Source of the DNA: Oxalobacteraceae bacterium
GTDB taxonomy: Bacteria > Pseudomonadota > Gammaproteobacteria > Burkholderiales > Burkholderiaceae_D
Length of the DNA stretch: 64,000 nucleotides
NCBI GenBank assembly: GCA_021151485.1
Contig: JAGKXB010000004.1
Location: 1-64,000, forward strand
Reading direction: 5' to 3'
This document shows, piece after piece, positions 23,154 to 32,031 of this stretch. Every line of letters starts with the position of its first letter. The stretch's first letter is position 1. Under the pieces are notes generated by a model that was not told where the DNA came from, ran no database searches, and saw only the letters and a program-made list of their open reading frames with translations. Both the position numbers and the translations under genes were made by a program.

Positions 23154-24157
23154 GCCAACTCCTCAGTAGACACTTTAGCCGCCACACGCATGATGGCCGA
23201 ACGCGCACGCGGATTAGCACGAATCTGTTCTTGAGAAGGGCGTATTTTTGATATCAATGCCATCTCTGCTTGCGGCAAATCCGCCGCACGAATCGGCAAA
23301 CGACGATCCGGTTGCGGCTTATGCACTTTGGAAGCCATAAAACGTTTGGCAATACGGTCCTCCAATGAGTGAAAACTGATCACGACCATCCGCCCCTGCG
23401 GAGCTAAAAATGAAAATGCGCGCTCCAAACCTATCTCGAGGTCTTCAAGCTCCTGATTGATGAAAATCCGTACAGCCTGAAAACTCCGAGTGGACGGATC
23501 CCGCCCCTTTTCAGAGATTTTGACGACGCTTTCCACGATCTTGGCAAGCTGTCGTGTGGTTGAAATTGGCTCGATCGCCCTGCGAGCAACAATCGCCTTT
23601 GCAATCTGAAAAGCAAACCGTTCTTCCCCATATTCCCTTATCACTTTCTCAATATTCTGTTCGGTTTCAACCGCCAACCATTCTGCCGCCGACATGCCAC
23701 GCGTGGTGTCCATGCGCATATCAAGTGGACCATCAAAACGAAAACTAAAACCACGTGTCGCGTCATCCACTTGTGGCGATGAAATGCCCAGATCCAGCAA
23801 AACACCATCAATTTGCGTGATGCCTCGCGCAGCCAATGCCCGCCCCATACTGGCAAAGCTGTCATGCACAATCTCAAAACGTGAGTCGGCAATCTCTTGC
23901 GCATTCGCAATCGCTTGCATGTCTTTATCAAACGCAATCAAGCGCCCACTTGGACCCAAATGCTCTAAAATTTTGCGACTGTGGCCACCTCGACCAAACG
24001 TACCATCAACATAAACACCTCCTGCTCGCACCCCCTGTATAGACAAGGCATCAATCGCCTCATCTAACAACACGGTTTGATGTTGAAATTGTTGGGGTTG
24101 TTGAGGTTGCAAAGAGAGTTGATTTTTTAAAAAATCGGGCGATGCTTGTACGGTCAT
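23150..24157 (-). CDS. rsmH: 16S rRNA m4C1402 methyltransferase RsmH (MraW)
   Basis: 335 residues. RsmH methylates N4 of C1402 in the decoding centre of 16S rRNA. The SAM-binding stretch [15 protein letters not shown] follows the hallmark [13 protein letters not shown], and the C-terminal block [17 protein letters not shown] is typical. A glutamine-rich N-terminal extension (about residues 12-27) is slightly unusual. It follows mraZ by nine bases. Confidence 0.96.
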   Translation of the reverse strand: MTVQASPDFLKNQLSLQPQQPQQFQHQTVLLDEAIDALSIQGVRAGGVYVDGTFGRGGHSRKILEHLGPSGRLIAFDKDMQAIANAQEIADSRFEIVHDSFASMGRALAARGITQIDGVLLDLGISSPQVDDATRGFSFRFDGPLDMRMDTTRGMSAAEWLAVETEQNIEKVIREYGEERFAFQIAKAIVARRAIEPISTTRQLAKIVESVVKISEKGRDPSTRSFQAVRIFINQELEDLEIGLERAFSFLAPQGRMVVISFHSLEDRIAKRFMASKVHKPQPDRRLPIRAADLPQAEMALISKIRPSQEQIRANPRARSAIMRVAAKVSTEELA

Positions 24158-24166
24158 GGCAACTCG

Positions 24167-24595
24167 TCAAAAAGAAAAATTGCTCAAAACATCAGGCATG
24201 CCATCTGCAATAGCCTGCGACTCACTCTCTGCCAATTTAGCAGCATCCCAAATTTCAAAATGACTACCCATTCCTAGTAGCATCAAATCACGCGACAACC
24301 CCACCATGGCACGCAGTTCTGGTGCGATCAAGACACGACCTGCCGTGTCCATTTCGACATCCGATGCATTACCAAGAAAAATACGCTGCCAAGCGCGCGC
24401 CGACATGGGCCAAGCGGCGATTTGCTCACGATGAGTTTCCCAGACTGGACGTGGGAAAAATAATAAACAACCATGTGGATGACGAGTCAAAGTCATACGG
24501 CCTTCGCATTGCTGCGCCAAAGCGTCACGATGCTTGGCTGGAATAGACATCCTGCCTTTCGCATCAAGATTGAGTGCGGACGCGCCTTGGAACAC
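24167..24595 (-). CDS. mraZ: Transcriptional regulator MraZ
   Basis: 142 residues with two SpoVT/AbrB-type half-domains ([17 protein letters not shown] near the N-terminus and [14 protein letters not shown] in the second half). MraZ forms ring-shaped oligomers that bind repeated boxes upstream of its own gene and control the division cluster. The start is GTG, preceded by AAGGG. Four boxes with 10-bp spacing lie 120-154 bases upstream. Confidence 0.96.
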   Translation of the reverse strand: MFQGASALNLDAKGRMSIPAKHRDALAQQCEGRMTLTRHPHGCLLFFPRPVWETHREQIAAWPMSARAWQRIFLGNASDVEMDTAGRVLIAPELRAMVGLSRDLMLLGMGSHFEIWDAAKLAESESQAIADGMPDVLSNFSF

Positions 24596-24714
24596 GGAAA
24601 ACCCTTTAGCTTTAATTGAGAGAATTTGTGTGTGTTTATTTATCTTCTATTGTTATTACTATCTTTGTTGCAATTAACCAATGCACTTCAAACACAAACC
24701 AAAGCGCAATTTTC

Positions 24715-24749
24715 CCCACAAATAAACACTTTTTCACACTACCCCCCAC
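24715..24749 (-). promoter_or_regulatory. Probable MraZ operator: four boxes at 10-bp spacing
   Basis: On the minus strand GTGGG, GTGTG, GTGTT and GTGGG occur at 24749-24745, 24739-24735, 24729-24725 and 24719-24715, each followed by five variable bases. MraZ is known to bind direct repeats of the form TGGGN plus spacer with a 10-bp period upstream of mraZ. The outer two boxes match exactly and the inner two are degenerate. The region from 24596 to 25068 otherwise has no gene. A possible promoter (TTGGTT, 17 bases, TAATAA) lies downstream, near 24657-24685. Confidence 0.75.
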
Positions 24750-24982
24750 TTTAGTGGATGCACCATGCTTGGTCAAGCAATATTCGCAAGAAAAAAATGA
24801 TTTTATTAATGAAGTCAAGGACTTAGCGCAAACAAACGAAACAAAAAAATGAAAATTCTCAAATGAATTAAGCACTTATCAACGATATTGAAAGTGCGCT
24901 GTGAGATAAATACACACGTCATACATGGGCTACTGATGCGCAACATATAACGATTTACATATTTACATCTTTACCTATATTT

Positions 24983-25011
24983 TTGTTGCAAAATAAATAA
25001 TTGGGTATAAG
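24983..25011 (+). promoter_or_regulatory. Probable sigma-70 promoter of the AAA+ ATPase gene
   Basis: TTGTTG at 24983-24988, a 17-base spacer and TATAAG at 25006-25011. The gene start is 58 bases further on and has a perfect AGGAGG ribosome site at 25057-25062. Confidence 0.55.
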
Positions 25012-25068
25012 ATAACAACAAGACAAGAAAAGTTATTGAAACAATCACTTTTTTGCAGGAGGCGCAAC

Positions 25069-26022
25069 ATGAGCAACATCACAATCGCCCACACAAGAGC
25101 CGTCTACGACATGACCGAAGTTCGCGAGGCCCTCGAACGTAGTCACGGACGCGCACCCGAACTGGAAGCGTTTTACCAACGCATGCTGGAATCTGGCGCC
25201 GACCGTTTTGTGACCTCTCCCGCCTCCACCGATGCTTTGACACCGTTATACGAAGAATGCCCTAATTTCACCGAAGTGCTGGACGACTTAAGCCGTTACA
25301 TGGGCCTGGCATGCGCAGGCAATGCGGGCTTTAACATCATGCCCATTTTGCTGCTAGGTGATCCTGGCGTAGGCAAAACCCATTTCGGCAAACGATTAGC
25401 CAAAATGATGGAAACAGAATTTGAATTCATCAGCATGAATGCGCTCTCCGCCGGATTTATCATCACCGGGACGTGCGCCAGCTGGAAAGGTGCCAAATGC
25501 GGCAAAATCGCCGAGCGACTGGTACGCGGCCAATACGCCAATCCCGTCGTGTTGCTAGATGAAGTGGAAAAAGCCACCGGCTCCACACAATCCGACCCCA
25601 TGGCAGCGCTATATCAATTGCTAGAGCCAGAAACATCGCGCAATTTTCGCGATGAATTTATCGACGTTGAAATCGACGCCAGTCAAATTTTCTGGGTCTT
25701 AACCGCAAATAGCCTGGAAGGCATTCCCGCCCCCTTGCTCAATCGCATGGCGGTGTATGAAGTACCCTCACCCACGCCCGAACAAGCCGCAGCCATCGCA
25801 CAACAAATTTATGCGGGATTAATCAGTGAGTTGAAATTAAAGAAATTCACAACTCGACTCAATGACGACACCATCGACAAACTTGGCCACGTTTCCCCTA
25901 GAGAAATGCGCAAAACCTTGCTTGATGGCTTGGGTTATGCCGTGGCAGCGGGGAGGGAAGAAATGGCAGCCGATGATTTGCACATCCGTGCCTGCCCTCA
26001 TAAACACAAAATAGGCTTTTAG
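25069..26022 (+). CDS. Lon-like AAA+ ATPase without protease domain
   Basis: 317 residues from the ATG at 25069, which follows AGGAGG by six bases. The AAA+ core is complete: Walker A GDPGVGKT at 97-104, Walker B VVLLDEVEK at 160-168, sensor 1 LTAN at 211-214 and an Asn-Arg pair (225-226) in the arginine-finger position, then a helical lid domain. The core resembles the ATPase domain of Lon, but there is no Lon N-domain and no Ser-Lys protease domain. It is probably a stand-alone remodelling ATPase; its partner is unknown. It is divergent from mraZ, has its own promoter, and ends in a terminator next to rnpB. Confidence 0.8.
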   Translation: MSNITIAHTRAVYDMTEVREALERSHGRAPELEAFYQRMLESGADRFVTSPASTDALTPLYEECPNFTEVLDDLSRYMGLACAGNAGFNIMPILLLGDPGVGKTHFGKRLAKMMETEFEFISMNALSAGFIITGTCASWKGAKCGKIAERLVRGQYANPVVLLDEVEKATGSTQSDPMAALYQLLEPETSRNFRDEFIDVEIDASQIFWVLTANSLEGIPAPLLNRMAVYEVPSPTPEQAAAIAQQIYAGLISELKLKKFTTRLNDDTIDKLGHVSPREMRKTLLDGLGYAVAAGREEMAADDLHIRACPHKHKIGF

Positions 26023-26053
26023 ACCTTTACGTTTTAGTTCTTTCAGTTTTATA

Positions 26054-26092
26054 GCAGCCGGGGTGTAAATACATTCTGGTTGCTTTTTTTAT
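26054..26092 (+). terminator. Rho-independent terminator of the AAA+ ATPase gene
   Basis: GCAGCC at 26054-26059 pairs with GGTTGC at 26078-26083, and the inner bases continue the stem with several G-T pairs to about 14 bp. Seven T residues follow on the plus strand. It ends within a few bases of the 3' end of the convergent RNase P RNA gene. Confidence 0.8.
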
Positions 26093-26093
26093 T

Positions 26094-26436
26094 CAGTGAA
26101 GCAAGCCGATAGGCCGGATTTTGTTACGGCATAAAGTCTTACGATTTCATGCTATGACAGTCATTCCTCTAGGCGCCAGATTACTCTGGCGCTCAAGCTT
26201 CCTACCCGCACGCTCCGCGAGCCGCCTCAGCGCGTGCCTATTTGGAATTGCTCCGAGTGGAGGTTACCGCGTTTCACCGTAACTTAATACGCTCGTCTCT
26301 GTGGCCCTATTCCTCGCCTTATACCTTGCGGCTTTCAGCGGACGGCCGTTAACCGTCACCCTGCTCTATGGAGTCCGGACCTTCCTCCCGCTATTACTGA
26401 AAAACAATAATAGCCAGCGACTGTCTGGCTTGCATC
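26094..26436 (-). ncRNA. rnpB: RNase P RNA (M1 RNA), class A
   Basis: The catalytic RNA of RNase P, which cuts the 5' leader from tRNA precursors. On the minus strand the universal blocks occur in order: CAGTCGCTGG near the 5' end, GGAGGAAGGTCCGGACTCC, ATAGAGCAGGGTG, a GGTAACCTCCACTCGGAGCAA block followed by CCAAATAGG, a GGGTAG block, AGAGGAATGACTGTC, and near the 3' end ACAAAATCCGGCCTATCGG. The length of about 343 bases is short for a betaproteobacterium; the shortening seems to be in the P12 region. The 5' end is inferred from the -10 box and the 3' end from pairing, so both may be off by a few bases. Confidence 0.95.
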
Positions 26437-26444
26437 AGGGGCGC

Positions 26445-26473
26445 ATTGTAGCGTCATCCCCATTTTTTTACAA
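26445..26473 (-). promoter_or_regulatory. Promoter of rnpB
   Basis: TTGTAA (26473-26468), a 17-base spacer and TACAAT (26450-26445) on the minus strand. This puts the start site near 26436, where the mature RNase P RNA should begin. Confidence 0.75.
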
Positions 26474-26547
26474 AAAAACAAGTCACATAATATTGCATAA
26501 TATATAATTTACCAAAACTAACACCACCTAACGCCTCAGTACTAAAT

Positions 26548-27804
26548 ATGACATTACCAACTATTTCCACACGCAATACGATCGCGCTCAGCTTACCAAC
26601 CACATCTTTCCCAGAAACGGAAAAGAACGTGTTACAACAAGCGATGGATAGTAAAAACACGCAGGCCATACTTACCGCACTGACGCAAACAAAAGCCGGC
26701 GACCATGGTGTCATTACCTGCATTACAAACACCTTAGTGACAAAGGACAATGGCCTAGATCAAGAGGCTAAAAGCGCACTTTGTGATCATTTAAAGCAAA
26801 ATGGTGTTGATCTCCATGAGCCCATTAGCGAGGGAAAAACTGCAGCACAAATTGCCCACGACAATCAGGACCATGAACTTACACAAATTCTAGAAAAATC
26901 CTCCGCTAATAACGCACCCACGTCACCGCGCCCCGCCTCCACTGCCAATCCACTCAACAATGTGGCTGGCGTGACAGCAGCAGGCACAATCGCCGCTTTA
27001 ATCGTTTCCCCGTTTGTTCGCATCATTGACCAATCCATGGTTGAAAGTTTATCCGGCAAAAGCAGCGGCTTAGTTAAAGGGCTACAAAACGGCCTGACAG
27101 AACTTTGCAAACAACCGATTTCTTTTATTCGAAATCCCTATTACTCACCGGTGGTGATGCTGTATGCAGGCACGTATATAACAGCAAATACGACGGAAAC
27201 GGTATGCAACAATCTTGGACAAGACTCGACCATACCCAAGCTCATCTTCTCATCGACAACCAATATCATTCTATCTAATATCAAAGATGGTATTTATGCA
27301 CAACTAGGGGGCAAAGGCCCGGCCCGTCCCATGCCACTAGCAGGCAGGACAATGCTATTCGTTCGCGACGTCTTCACAATGGGAGCGGCCTTCACACTCC
27401 CCCCATACGCGGCTGAAGTCTGCAAAAAATATGGCATGTCCGACACAGAGGCCCATCGCACCACCCAACTTCTTGTTCCTGCTTTGATGCAAGCCTTTAT
27501 TACTCCTTTCCATCTACTATCATTCGATCTCTACAATCATCCAGGTTCAACGCTCCAAGAACGATACGCAAAAATCAATGCGGGATCTATAACAAGCAAA
27601 ACGATGCGATCCATCCAATTGATGATAAATGACGCACGACAAAACCCACAATTGATAAAAAATCGATTCGCAAGAATAGGCTCTCAATATCCCAGTGCGT
27701 TAGTGGTTAGAACATTTAGAGCCTTTACCGCTTATGGTATCGGAGGGGTTTCCAACAACGAGTTCAAAAAACTTTTCTCATCGTCTGAACCTAAAGAGTT
27801 ATAA
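26548..27804 (+). CDS. Ankyrin-like module plus mitochondrial-type membrane domain (effector candidate 1)
   Basis: 418 residues, no signal peptide. Residues 26-120 resemble degenerate ankyrin repeats and match the N-termini of the genes at 27862 and 32032. After a proline- and serine-rich linker (121-138) comes a hydrophobic domain (139-410) with several likely membrane segments. Its landmarks are YITANTTET (210-218), IPKLI (229-233), LFVRDVFTMGAAFTLPP (270-286), HLLSFDLYNHP (322-332) and AYGIGG (395-400). From memory these match a conserved, poorly described membrane protein family of fungal mitochondria. Known function: none. My inference is a translocated effector. A TATAAT lies at 26503-26508; no ribosome site is evident. 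The next gene starts 57 bases after the stop, so they may be co-transcribed. Confidence 0.75.
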   Translation: MTLPTISTRNTIALSLPTTSFPETEKNVLQQAMDSKNTQAILTALTQTKAGDHGVITCITNTLVTKDNGLDQEAKSALCDHLKQNGVDLHEPISEGKTAAQIAHDNQDHELTQILEKSSANNAPTSPRPASTANPLNNVAGVTAAGTIAALIVSPFVRIIDQSMVESLSGKSSGLVKGLQNGLTELCKQPISFIRNPYYSPVVMLYAGTYITANTTETVCNNLGQDSTIPKLIFSSTTNIILSNIKDGIYAQLGGKGPARPMPLAGRTMLFVRDVFTMGAAFTLPPYAAEVCKKYGMSDTEAHRTTQLLVPALMQAFITPFHLLSFDLYNHPGSTLQERYAKINAGSITSKTMRSIQLMINDARQNPQLIKNRFARIGSQYPSALVVRTFRAFTAYGIGGVSNNEFKKLFSSSEPKEL

Positions 27805-27861
27805 AGCAGTCAAAAAACAATCTATTAAACAATTGATCAATTTGTTTAGGGAGTCACTAAA

Positions 27862-29547
27862 ATGTTTTCTACCGTTGCTGCGCGCCTCCCAGGCCACCAC
27901 ACACCATCATCTATTGCTTTCTCATCAATTACAGAAACGCTTGAAGAGAGTATCAAAACTGGCAACAGCCACGATGTAAGCTTAACCTTACAAGAAACAA
28001 ACAAAATTAACTCAGAAGTTACACGGGTGGTCACTAACGCATTGATGGCAAATGAAGAAAACAGTCCTAATTTTGAAATCAAAACAATACTATTACAGTA
28101 TTTGTTAGATCACACCCCATTTGACATTAATGCACACCTTCAAAATGGAAGCACGCTGTTAGATGTCGCGGTGAGAAATGGCGACAAACAATTTGTAGAA
28201 TATTTACTGGCAAAAAACGCTGACCCAACCTTGCTAAATTTATCTACGCATAGCGAAATCAGCAAAGAAATGCGAGCCCTGTTGAAAATATCAACAGACA
28301 CAGAAACAACAATGGCCACAGAAATAGCCACAAATCAAAAAACCATTCGATTCTACGTACCACGCAGATTTAGAGCTGAATCCATTGACTCAACACACTC
28401 AATTGAGTCCCACACAACAACGACTCATGATGAATTGGCAGCTGAAACAGCGGCGTACAGTGCCTCACTATTGATTGACCCCACGGAAATTTTTAATAAA
28501 GACACACAAGATTTTTCAAAAATCATTAGCATTCGACGGTCAACATTAGGCTCAAACGGAGGCGTTTTTTTTCTCACGGGAAAATCTGGCGCCATTGTTG
28601 CCCTCAAGCTCCCCTTTAATCCAGCCGCAGAGTTTTTTGCGTACTCACTCGCTGATGCGTTCGGATTTAATACACCGCAACATACTTCTCTTGACACCAA
28701 CTCGGCGGCATTTAAAACATTAACAGACAGAATTAAAACAATTTCTTTACACACAGATTGCCCAGCAACCCGAGAATCAATTGCCGACTTTAAAAAGCAA
28801 CTCGCTGAATTACCCGCATCTTCTTCTGTGATGGTCATGGACTTTCTTAATGGGCGATCCCTTGCAGACTCACAAACCAGGACAGAAATTTTCTCTCCAG
28901 AACCCATCTTCAAATCACCCGAAATACTGCGTAATTTTGGAGAAAATCTCGTATTTGACTTTTTATGCTGCCATCGAGATAGATTTGGAATCACGGGGCA
29001 GGAAAACCCAGGTAATATTTTTCTCACATCAGACTTCAAATACTTCATTATCGATCAATCTGTCTCGAATATTCAGGGCGGAGCATTCGATCACTTTAAA
29101 GAAGAGTTTCGCCAATTATTACGAGCATTTTCTGATGACTCTGACGCGCTGGCACGCGCTCCATATATAGAAAACATCAAAAACTTTATATTCAAACATT
29201 CAGGTATCAAAGTAAGTGCATCACACGAGCGACATATCCAAGATGGTATTTGGGCCGGCATTGAAAAAGCTGCATCCATCACATATGAAGGACTCACAGC
29301 AATTCAAACAAAATATGCATCAATCAACGGCATCGACAAGGTCAATATCAACGGAATATTAGAAATGGCGAACTTATGCCCGAGCCTGGCAGAAGCACCC
29401 ACCACTACTTTGACTTCAAAAGATATATCCACCGAACTGAAACATATTGGCGGTGATGATGCCTACAATTTGAGAAGTGACTTCTTACGTACACAACAAA
29501 TGCCACCACCCAGTCCTCAAGCGACAAATCAGAAAATATACAAATAA
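27862..29547 (+). CDS. Ankyrin-like module plus actin-fragmin-kinase-type kinase (effector candidate 2)
   Basis: 561 residues, with AGGGAG upstream of the ATG. Residues 24-128 hold the shared ankyrin-like module; NGSTLLDVAVRNGDKQFVEYL is close to a true ankyrin repeat. A Ser/Thr-rich linker (145-195) follows. Residues 223-430 look like an atypical kinase: glycine loop GSNGGVFFL (230-238), Lys249 in ALKLP, Glu257, hinge VMVMDFLNG (323-331), catalytic loop HRDRFG (371-376) with NPGNIFL (382-388), and the metal-binding Asp398 in IIDQS. This layout matches the actin-fragmin kinase and PI-kinase-like fold rather than ordinary protein kinases. The substrate is unknown; a host protein or lipid is possible. 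The rest of the protein (430-561) is helical and not recognised. Confidence 0.75.
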   Translation: MFSTVAARLPGHHTPSSIAFSSITETLEESIKTGNSHDVSLTLQETNKINSEVTRVVTNALMANEENSPNFEIKTILLQYLLDHTPFDINAHLQNGSTLLDVAVRNGDKQFVEYLLAKNADPTLLNLSTHSEISKEMRALLKISTDTETTMATEIATNQKTIRFYVPRRFRAESIDSTHSIESHTTTTHDELAAETAAYSASLLIDPTEIFNKDTQDFSKIISIRRSTLGSNGGVFFLTGKSGAIVALKLPFNPAAEFFAYSLADAFGFNTPQHTSLDTNSAAFKTLTDRIKTISLHTDCPATRESIADFKKQLAELPASSSVMVMDFLNGRSLADSQTRTEIFSPEPIFKSPEILRNFGENLVFDFLCCHRDRFGITGQENPGNIFLTSDFKYFIIDQSVSNIQGGAFDHFKEEFRQLLRAFSDDSDALARAPYIENIKNFIFKHSGIKVSASHERHIQDGIWAGIEKAASITYEGLTAIQTKYASINGIDKVNINGILEMANLCPSLAEAPTTTLTSKDISTELKHIGGDDAYNLRSDFLRTQQMPPPSPQATNQKIYK

Positions 29548-29576
29548 CAAAAGACCCGCATAAGATAATCTTAGCG

Positions 29577-29609
29577 CTGCGCCGGGGGCTACTTTTTCAC
29601 CCGGTGCAG
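29577..29609 (+). terminator. Strong hairpin after effector candidate 2
   Basis: CTGCGCCGGG at 29577-29586 pairs with CCCGGTGCAG at 29600-29609 (10 bp, one G-T pair). There is no T-run directly after the stem, so it may act with Rho or as an RNA-stability element. Confidence 0.5.
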
Positions 29610-29700
29610 TGGACAAAATCAAATCAATTTTAGTATGCGCAGCAAGACGGCACTCACTAGGATGATGATGCATTACGTCCTCTGCAACGCTCATCAAAAA

Positions 29701-29728
29701 CTTGAAATCACCGCCACCATCCCCATTT
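29701..29728 (+). promoter_or_regulatory. Sigma-32 heat-shock promoter of htpG
   Basis: CTTGAAA at 29701-29707, 13 bases, then CCCCATTT at 29721-29728. The sigma-32 consensus is CTTGAAA, 13-14 bases, CCCCATnT, so the match is essentially perfect. The htpG ATG follows 73 bases later, with GAGGG at 29793-29797. Confidence 0.9.
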
Positions 29729-29801
29729 CTCTGCAGCTCGTATCAATAAATCGATACAAATCGATATCAATCCACATAACTATGTATTTCATGAGGGAAA
29801 A

Positions 29802-31712
29802 ATGACAGTATCTGAAAAACAAACCATGGGGTTTCAAGCGGAAGTTAAGCAATTGCTGCAATTGATGATTCATTCTTTGTATTCCAACAAAGAAATTTTC
29901 TTGCGCGAATTGATTTCCAATGCGTCTGATGCAGCGGACAAACTGCGCTTTGAAGCGATTAACAATGATGCCTTGTATGGCAATGATCATGAACTCAGCA
30001 TCAAAGTCGGCTTCGACAAAGATGCACGTACGATTACTATTTCCGATAACGGAATAGGAATGAGCCGTGAAGAAGCGATTGCGCATTTGGGCACGATTGC
30101 TAAATCCGGCACCAAGGAATTCTTTGGCAAGCTGTCAGGCGACCAACAAAAAGATGCGGCGCTGATTGGGCAGTTTGGGGTTGGGTTTTATTCCGGCTTT
30201 ATCGTGGCCGACAAAATTACGGTCAATTCTCGTCGGGCAGGTGCCGCAGCGTCGGAAGGCGTGTGCTGGGAATCAGGCGGAGAAGGCGATTACAGCGTTC
30301 AAACGATCGACAAACCATCACGCGGTACAGAAATCATCTTGCATTTGCGTGAAGGGGAAGAAGAATTCTTGTCGAGCTGGAAAATCAAATCCACCATCCG
30401 CAAATATTCCGACCACATTTCCCTCCCCATCTTGATGAAAAAAGAAGAATGGGACGCAGAGAAAAAAGAAACCGTCATCAAGGATGAGTTTGAAACCATC
30501 AACCAAGCGAATGCTTTATGGACACGCAATAAGTCCGACATCACGACAGAACAATACGAAGAGTTTTACAAACACGTTTCCCATGATTTTGAAGCGCCAC
30601 TGACACACACGCATAACCGCGTGGAAGGCCGCAGCGAATACACACAATTGCTATACATTCCGGCCCGTGCCCCATTTGATATGTGGGATCGCAACAAACG
30701 TGGTGGTATCAAATTGTACGTAAAACGCGTGTTCATCATGGACGATGCGGAGCAACTGATGCCTGTTTACTTGCGTTTCGTCAAAGGCGTGATTGACTCC
30801 AGCGATTTGCCATTGAACGTCTCGCGTGAAATCCTACAAGAATCACGCGATGTCAAAGTTATCCGTGAAGGTTCAACCAAACGTGTACTGGGCATGTTGG
30901 AAGAATTGGCCAACGCCGACGAGCAAGAACAAAAAGACAAATATCAAACCTTCTGGAAAGAATTCGGTCAAGTTCTCAAAGAAGGCATAGGAGAAGATGC
31001 TAGCAACAAAGATCGCATCGCCCAGCTATTGCGCATGGCATCCACCCACAACGATAGCGATGCACAAACCGTGTCATTTGCAGATTATGTGGCACGCATG
31101 AAAGAAGGCCAGGACAAGATTTTTTACGTCACGGCAGACAGTTATGCCGCAGCAAAAAACAGCCCGCACCTTGAAATCTTCCGCAAAAAAGGCATTGAAG
31201 TCTTGCTGTTAACCGATCGCGTAGATGAATGGATGCTCTCCTTCCTCACCGATTTTGAAGGCAAAGAATTGGTATCCGTTGCCAAAGGCGGGCTCGATCT
31301 AGGCCAATTGGAAGACGAAGCCGAGAAAAAGCAACACGAAGAAACGCAAACTGAGTACGAAGCGTTGGTTGGCAAGATGAAAGAAACCTTAGCCGACAAA
31401 GCCAAGGATGTGCGCATCACCTTCCGCTTAACCGACTCACCTGCCTGTCTAGTCGCCGATGAGCACGAATTGTCCGGCAACTTACTACGCATGCTAAAAG
31501 CTGCCGGCCAAAGCACGCCTGACACCAAGCCAATTCTGGAAATCAATCCCAACCATCCATTGGTACAACGCTTGAAGGAAGAAGACGGAAAATTTGCCGA
31601 TTGGACACACATCCTATTCGATCAAGCCATGCTGGCAGAAGGCGGATCATTAGTCGATCCAGCAAGCTTTGTGAAACGCTTGAATGCTTTGTTGTTGGGA
31701 GCGGGGCAGTAA
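29802..31712 (+). CDS. htpG: Hsp90-family chaperone HtpG
   Basis: 636 residues, full length. HtpG is a dimeric ATP-driven chaperone that works with DnaK. The GHKL ATPase motifs are clear: [15 protein letters not shown] (N-box), ISDNGIGM (G1) and [11 protein letters not shown] (G2), followed by the middle and C-terminal dimerisation domains. It has its own heat-shock promoter and terminator, so it is an independent unit although it lies among accessory genes. Confidence 0.97.
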   Translation: MTVSEKQTMGFQAEVKQLLQLMIHSLYSNKEIFLRELISNASDAADKLRFEAINNDALYGNDHELSIKVGFDKDARTITISDNGIGMSREEAIAHLGTIAKSGTKEFFGKLSGDQQKDAALIGQFGVGFYSGFIVADKITVNSRRAGAAASEGVCWESGGEGDYSVQTIDKPSRGTEIILHLREGEEEFLSSWKIKSTIRKYSDHISLPILMKKEEWDAEKKETVIKDEFETINQANALWTRNKSDITTEQYEEFYKHVSHDFEAPLTHTHNRVEGRSEYTQLLYIPARAPFDMWDRNKRGGIKLYVKRVFIMDDAEQLMPVYLRFVKGVIDSSDLPLNVSREILQESRDVKVIREGSTKRVLGMLEELANADEQEQKDKYQTFWKEFGQVLKEGIGEDASNKDRIAQLLRMASTHNDSDAQTVSFADYVARMKEGQDKIFYVTADSYAAAKNSPHLEIFRKKGIEVLLLTDRVDEWMLSFLTDFEGKELVSVAKGGLDLGQLEDEAEKKQHEETQTEYEALVGKMKETLADKAKDVRITFRLTDSPACLVADEHELSGNLLRMLKAAGQSTPDTKPILEINPNHPLVQRLKEEDGKFADWTHILFDQAMLAEGGSLVDPASFVKRLNALLLGAGQ

Positions 31713-31743
31713 TCTTAGTAAGCCATACACGCACCTCAAAAAA

Positions 31744-31766
31744 GGCGGGAATTTCCCGCCTTTTTT
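31744..31766 (+). terminator. Rho-independent terminator of htpG
   Basis: GGCGGGA and TCCCGCC with a three-base loop (31744-31760), preceded by A residues and followed by six T residues. It can work in both directions. Confidence 0.92.
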
Positions 31767-31905
31767 GCATTGGCGGCTCATGAGCAGCAATCCTAATTAG
31801 CGCTTTCTCGCCCCCAAACTCCTTATTGGGAATGAGTGATGCCGTGCCGCCACACCATCAGTGCACACCACGAATCTTTACATTCTTACACCCCAAAAAA
31901 ACATG

Positions 31906-31934
31906 TCGAAAAAATAACTATATGAGCATATAAT
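31906..31934 (+). promoter_or_regulatory. Probable promoter of effector candidate 3
   Basis: TCGAAA at 31906-31911 (four of six -35 matches), a 17-base spacer, and a perfect TATAAT at 31929-31934. The gene start is about 97 bases downstream. The rest of the 316-base gap between htpG and this gene holds only the htpG terminator. Confidence 0.6.
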
Positions 31935-32031
31935 TAACACAAATATTAATTAAAATGCAACAAAACAAGAGGCGAACGACATTATTAGTGAAACATCGCT
32001 AGATTTTCCTGATATTTTTTCAAGGGTTATG

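Noticed and set aside
24616..24875. Small open frames on both strands in the mraZ upstream region
   Set aside because: They lie across the operator boxes, lack ribosome sites and show no protein-like pattern.
26041..26092. Terminator of rnpB on the minus strand
   Set aside because: The hairpin here is followed by T residues only on the plus strand, so it was assigned to the AAA+ ATPase gene.
26548..29547. Prophage or integrative element as the source of the effector genes
   Set aside because: No integrase, att-like direct repeats, tRNA gene or phage structural genes are visible around them.
27862..29547. HipA-like kinase
   Set aside because: There is no HipB partner next to it and the order of glycine loop, DR and NPGN motifs fits actin-fragmin or PI-type kinases better.
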